A stretch of 64,000 nucleotides of DNA from Allobosea psychrotolerans (GTDB lineage: Bacteria > Pseudomonadota > Alphaproteobacteria > Rhizobiales > Beijerinckiaceae): assembly GCF_002917105.1 (NCBI RefSeq), contig NZ_PQFZ01000003.1, forward strand, positions 344,520 to 408,519. The letters run 5' to 3'. Positions 61,671 through 64,000 of the stretch are shown here, one piece after another. Numbering within the stretch: position 1 is the first letter of the stretch; each line of letters opens with the position of its first letter. Position numbers and translations under genes: made by a program. The notes under the pieces were generated by a model. The model was not told the DNA's origin. It worked only from the letters and a program-made list of their open reading frames with translations, and searched no databases.

Positions 61671-61805
61671 ATGAACCAAGCTAAATGGTTTGCAGTAGGC
61701 GCTGCTACGTTGCAGCTAGCAACTCAGTTCGGCTTTTCCATGGAGCTGCTGGCTGCAACCTTCGCATTGGCCGCGGCGCTGGCCGACTTGGACCCTCAAC
61801 GATAA
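61671..61805 (+). CDS. Possible 44-residue hydrophobic mini-protein, divergent from the HTH-TPR gene
   Basis: It reads MNQAKWFAVGAATLQLATQF then GFSMELLAATFALAAALADL and DPQR: a polar start, one long hydrophobic segment and a charged end. GGAAG lies about ten bases before the ATG. It could be a small membrane protein, a leader or toxin-like peptide, or the precursor of a peptide sensed by the HTH-TPR protein. It could equally be chance; only the position and composition support it. Confidence 0.35.
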   Translation: MNQAKWFAVGAATLQLATQFGFSMELLAATFALAAALADLDPQR

Positions 61806-61877
61806 AGGGCTTTAAATAAGGTGGGTGTGGCGTGCGCCTCAAGACCACCTACCTAACCAGTTGGCGTCTGCCGCCCC

Positions 61878-62070
61878 CTCACTCCGCCGCCTGCCTCGCC
61901 CCTTCTTGATCGGCTGCCGCGCCAGCACCTCCTTGAGAAACCGCGCGGTGTGGCCCTTGCCGATGCGGACAACATCCTCCGGCGTGCCCTGGGCCACGAC
62001 CTCGCGGCCGCCGTCGCCGCCTTCGGGGCAGAGGTGGAGGACCCAGTCGGCGATCGTGATCTCGAGATTG
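61878..62070 (-). pseudogene. Decayed copy of the uvrA 3' end
   Basis: On the minus strand it encodes [40 protein letters not shown] and KKG, nearly the same as the last 55 residues of the intact uvrA at 62705-62900. Identity is very high from about 61900 to 62030 and fades towards 62070. A 12-base deletion and a frame change near the end destroy the original stop context. It has no start and no ATPase motifs. Together with the intact 3' end it forms a direct repeat around the acetyltransferase gene. Confidence 0.85.
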
Positions 62071-62169
62071 CTCGTCAGGCCGACATTCTTCCCCGGTGTT
62101 CGCCCGCACGAACAAGCCTGACCCGCTGCCCGCGAAGAGGGAATACCTCGCGACGAGCGCTGCTGTCGT

Positions 62170-62688
62170 TCAGAGTGGCTTGATGAAATAATAGCGCCGG
62201 ATGCCGCCGCCGAGCGTCTTGTTGCTCGCTGAAACGGCGACCTCCTCGCGCAGGAGCTGGTAGCCGGCGCCGCGATAGAGCGCGAGCGCATCACCTTGCA
62301 ACTCGGAGGTGCTGAGGTCGAGGCTCGCCTTGCCGCGGCGGCGGCACTCTTCCTCGGCAAAGGCGAGCATGCCCCGGGCGATGCCGTGCCGGCGCGCGGC
62401 CGGATCGACATACATGCGCCGCAACTCCATCGCCGCCGGGCCGGAGGGCTCCAGCCCGAACATGCCGAGGAGGCCGGCCTCACCGGTAGCGACCCAGAAG
62501 CCGCCCCGCTTCTCGCCGTAATAGGCTGTGATGCGGCCGATCTCCTCGTGCAGCGAGCGCTCGATATACGCCTCGAACGCCTCTGAGAGATGAGGCGGGG
62601 CGAGCTGCCGGTTGACCCGGATGAAAAGGTCCCGCACCGCAGCCGCATCTTCCGCGGCGAAAGGCCTGATCGCGACGCTCGCATCCAT
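62170..62688 (-). CDS. GNAT-family N-acetyltransferase
   Basis: 172 residues. IRPFAAEDAAAVRDLFIRVN opens the fold, and MELRRMYVDPAARRHGIARGMLAF contains the acetyl-CoA loop (R-R-x-G-I-A). LDLSTSELQGDALALYRGAG and YQLLREEVA follow. The substrate is unknown. The start MDASVAIRPF is 17 bases from the stop of intact uvrA on the same strand. The gene lies between the intact and the decayed uvrA 3' ends, so it may have arrived by recombination at that site. Confidence 0.87.
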   Translation of the reverse strand: MDASVAIRPFAAEDAAAVRDLFIRVNRQLAPPHLSEAFEAYIERSLHEEIGRITAYYGEKRGGFWVATGEAGLLGMFGLEPSGPAAMELRRMYVDPAARRHGIARGMLAFAEEECRRRGKASLDLSTSELQGDALALYRGAGYQLLREEVAVSASNKTLGGGIRRYYFIKPL

Positions 62689-62704
62689 GGCAGACGGTCC
62701 CGTC

Positions 62705-64000
62705 CTATTCCGCCGCCTGCACCTGCTGGGCTTTGACGCCCTTCTTGATCGGCCGCCGCGCCAGCACCTCCTTGAGGAAGCGCGCGGTGTGGCCCTTGCC
62801 GATGCGCACCACATCCTCCGGCGTGCCCTGGGCCACGACCTCGCCGCCGCCGTCGCCGCCTTCGGGGCCCATGTCGATGATCCAGTCGGCGGTCTTGATG
62901 ACTTCGAGGTTATGCTCGATCACCACCACGGAATTGCCCTGCTCGACCAGCTCGTGCAGCACCTCCATCAGCTTGGCGACATCGTGGAAATGCAGGCCGG
63001 TGGTCGGTTCGTCCAGGATGTAGAGGGTGCGGCCGGTGGCGCGCTTGGAGAGCTCCTTCGAGAGTTTGACGCGCTGGGCCTCGCCGCCTGAGAGCGTCGT
63101 CGCCTGCTGGCCGACCTTGACGTAGTCGAGCCCGACGCGGTGCAGGGTCTCCATCTTCTCGCGGATCGAGGGCACGGCCTTGAACAGGATTTTTGCCTCC
63201 TCGACCGACATGTCGAGCACATCGGCGATCGACTTGTCGCGGTATTTCACCTCGAGCGTCTCGCGGTCGTAGCGCTTGCCCTTGCAGACGTCGCAGGTGA
63301 CGTAGACATCGGGCAGGAAGTGCATCTCGATCTTGATGACGCCGTCGCCTTGGCAGGCCTCGCAGCGGCCGCCTTTCACGTTGAATGAGAAGCGGCCTGG
63401 CTGATAGCCGCGCGCCTTGGCCTCGGGCAGGCCGGCGAACCATTCGCGGATCGGCGTGAAGGCGCCGGTATAGGTCGCCGGGTTGGAGCGCGGCGTGCGG
63501 CCGATCGGCGACTGGTCGATGTCGATGACCTTGTCGAGCAGCTCCATGCCCTCGATGCGCTCATGCGGGGCAGGGTGCTCGATTGAGCCGTTGAGCTTGC
63601 GCGCCACCGCCTTGTAGAGCGTGTCGATGACGAGCGTCGACTTGCCGCCGCCCGAGACGCCCGTGATGCAGGTGAACAGCCCGAGCGGGATCTCGACCGT
63701 GACATCCTTGAGGTTGTTGCCGCGCGCGCCGACGATCTTGAGCGAACGCCCCTTGGTCGCCTTGCGGCGCTTGTCGGGCACCGCGACCGAAAGCTCGCCG
63801 GTGAGATAGCGGCCGGTGAGCGAATCCGGGTTGTCGAGAATGTCCTGCGGCGTGCCCTTGGCGACGATCTCGCCGCCATGGATGCCGGCGCCGGGGCCGA
63901 CATCGACGACGTAGTCGGCGGTCAGGATCGCGTCCTCGTCATGCTCGACGACGATGACGGTGTTGCCGAGGTCACGCAGGCGACGCAGCGTGCCGAGCAG
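62705..64000 (-). CDS. uvrA: Excinuclease ABC subunit A (C-terminal part; continues past the right edge)
   Basis: 432 codons are present and the frame is open at the right edge, so the N-terminus is missing. Visible are the end of the first ABC module ([20 protein letters not shown]) and the second module: Walker [11 protein letters not shown], the zinc finger CEACQGDG...[10 protein letters not shown], the signature [15 protein letters not shown], Walker [13 protein letters not shown] and [16 protein letters not shown]. UvrA finds DNA lesions for nucleotide excision repair with UvrB and UvrC. Its 3' end is partly duplicated at 61878-62070. Confidence 0.97.
   Translation of the reverse strand: MLGTLRRLRDLGNTVIVVEHDEDAILTADYVVDVGPGAGIHGGEIVAKGTPQDILDNPDSLTGRYLTGELSVAVPDKRRKATKGRSLKIVGARGNNLKDVTVEIPLGLFTCITGVSGGGKSTLVIDTLYKAVARKLNGSIEHPAPHERIEGMELLDKVIDIDQSPIGRTPRSNPATYTGAFTPIREWFAGLPEAKARGYQPGRFSFNVKGGRCEACQGDGVIKIEMHFLPDVYVTCDVCKGKRYDRETLEVKYRDKSIADVLDMSVEEAKILFKAVPSIREKMETLHRVGLDYVKVGQQATTLSGGEAQRVKLSKELSKRATGRTLYILDEPTTGLHFHDVAKLMEVLHELVEQGNSVVVIEHNLEVIKTADWIIDMGPEGGDGGGEVVAQGTPEDVVRIGKGHTARFLKEVLARRPIKKGVKAQQVQAAE

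Overview
The window is GC-rich chromosomal DNA from an alphaproteobacterium of the order Hyphomicrobiales (Rhizobiales). A Bosea- or Methylobacterium-like genus is a guess from gene content and repeat style. Supporting signs are a phasin, a DUF1127 gene, a DUF1489 gene, a D,D-carboxypeptidase with a C-terminal SPOR domain, and the gene series argS - SPOR - nagZ - scpAB - tatABC - serS - surE - pcm - nlpD-like - yajC - secDF. I see no rRNA, tRNA, transposase, integrase, CRISPR array or prophage.

Bases 1-27,000 are a patchwork of short metabolic and regulatory units. They begin with the 3' end of a biotin-dependent acyl-CoA carboxylase. Divergent regulator/target pairs follow: XRE-cupin with a PLP dehydratase, PaiB with MocR, aldo/keto reductase with LysR, and an NAD-dependent reductase with an MmyB-type regulator. 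The rest includes pyrF, panC with a zinc-ribbon gene, a vWA/J-domain pair, the SPOR carboxypeptidase, a phasin, a UxaA-type dehydratase, an aminotransferase, a sirtuin, an MBL hydrolase, two LysE exporters and a double cold-shock protein.

Bases 28,000-54,000 hold the conserved housekeeping series. It covers Fe-S assembly (erpA), dNTP hydrolysis (dgt), two aminoacyl-tRNA synthetases (argS, serS), cell-wall recycling and hydrolase control (nagZ, SPOR, LysM/LytM), chromosome condensation (scpAB), Tat and Sec export (tatABC, yajC-secD-secF), damage repair and survival (pcm, surE), and tRNA modification (trmFO). The secDF operon is followed by homologues of two mitochondrial complex I assembly factors (Mth938/NDUFAF3-like and squalene-synthase-like/NDUFAF6-like). 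Genes foreign to this order (a TRAP binding protein, an ABC ATPase, a GIY-YIG nuclease) lie next to dispersed palindromes.

Bases 54,000-64,000 carry a Tat-exported dienelactone hydrolase, an arylamine N-acetyltransferase, PsiF- and YidB-type small proteins, and then a visibly AT-richer island (about 58,300-61,850). The island has a ParB/Srx-fold protein, a helix-turn-helix protein with a long TPR-like region, and a divergent 44-residue hydrophobic mini-protein. Its right edge is a decayed copy of the uvrA 3' end; the intact uvrA runs off the window. This island is the best candidate for an undescribed system.

At least six families of long dispersed palindromes occupy most intergenic gaps, and in two places one palindrome is nested inside another.
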